A stretch of 23,828 nucleotides of DNA, from assembly GCA_036986135.1 (NCBI GenBank), contig BTQZ01000036.1, forward strand, positions 1 through 23,828, written 5' to 3'. How positions within the stretch are numbered: position 1 is the stretch's first letter; every line of letters begins with the position of its first letter. The translations under genes and the position numbers were made by a program. Below the pieces are notes generated by a model. That model made no database searches, was not told where the DNA came from, and saw only the letters and a list, made by a program, of their open reading frames with translations. Below, piece after piece: positions 23,821 through 23,828 of this stretch. The stretch is from JADFRG01 sp036986135 (GTDB lineage Bacteria > Chloroflexota > Anaerolineae > Anaerolineales > E44-bin32).

Positions 23821-23828
23821 GCACGCAG

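Overview
The window is densely packed bacterial chromosome, GC in the high fifties by eye, with genes on both strands, short operons and few gaps. Several traits fit a Chloroflexota (Anaerolineae-like) genome: a GlcD-GlpC fusion oxidoreductase, an FHA-winged-helix regulator beside a Ser/Thr kinase, a secreted GH3-type protein with a Pro/Thr linker, and a lone CoA-transferase B-like subunit. That placement is inference from gene content; there is no rRNA in the window to prove it. No phage, IS element or CRISPR array is visible.

Layout. 3-2930 (+): the 3' part of a large FAD/Fe-S D-lactate (2-hydroxyacid) dehydrogenase. 2931-4646: a tyrosine recombinase (-) flanked by two gene-poor stretches. 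4647-5675 (-): a response regulator with an HD-GYP output domain. 5828-7732 (+): a ribosome-rescue cluster of smpB, an unknown 261-aa gene overlapping smpB by 4 bp, and ssrA (tmRNA), closed by a strong hairpin. 7822-12265: a signalling and envelope cluster. A FHA-winged-helix regulator (-) and a membrane-anchored Ser/Thr kinase (+) diverge from one short promoter region, and a secreted, membrane-tethered GH3-like protein (-) overlaps the kinase tail to tail. 12305-14557 (-): a CoA-transferase B-like gene behind a terminator that belongs to an AAA+ ATPase gene.

14637-17406: a family 2 glycosyltransferase (+), recJ (-) and a small DUF4870 membrane protein (-). 17526-20537 (+): fmt, a GNAT acetyltransferase and a YtcJ-type amidohydrolase in one tight operon. 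20550-20699: three contiguous 50-bp repeats that are copies of the 3' end of the next gene. 20684-23791 (-): selB preceded by a long coiled-coil gene in the same operon.

How the genes work together: smpB and ssrA form the trans-translation system, so the unknown coupled gene is a candidate accessory. The kinase and FHA regulator make a plausible phospho-signalling pair, with the catalytically defective GH3-like protein a possible output or sensor at the cell envelope. Fmt (initiation), SmpB/tmRNA (rescue) and SelB (selenocysteine insertion) give the window a translation theme. The points most worth a second look are the dead GH3 active site, the smpB-coupled unknown gene, the selB-derived repeat array, the altered G4 motif of SelB, and the divergent promoter pair that appears to give two leaderless mRNAs.
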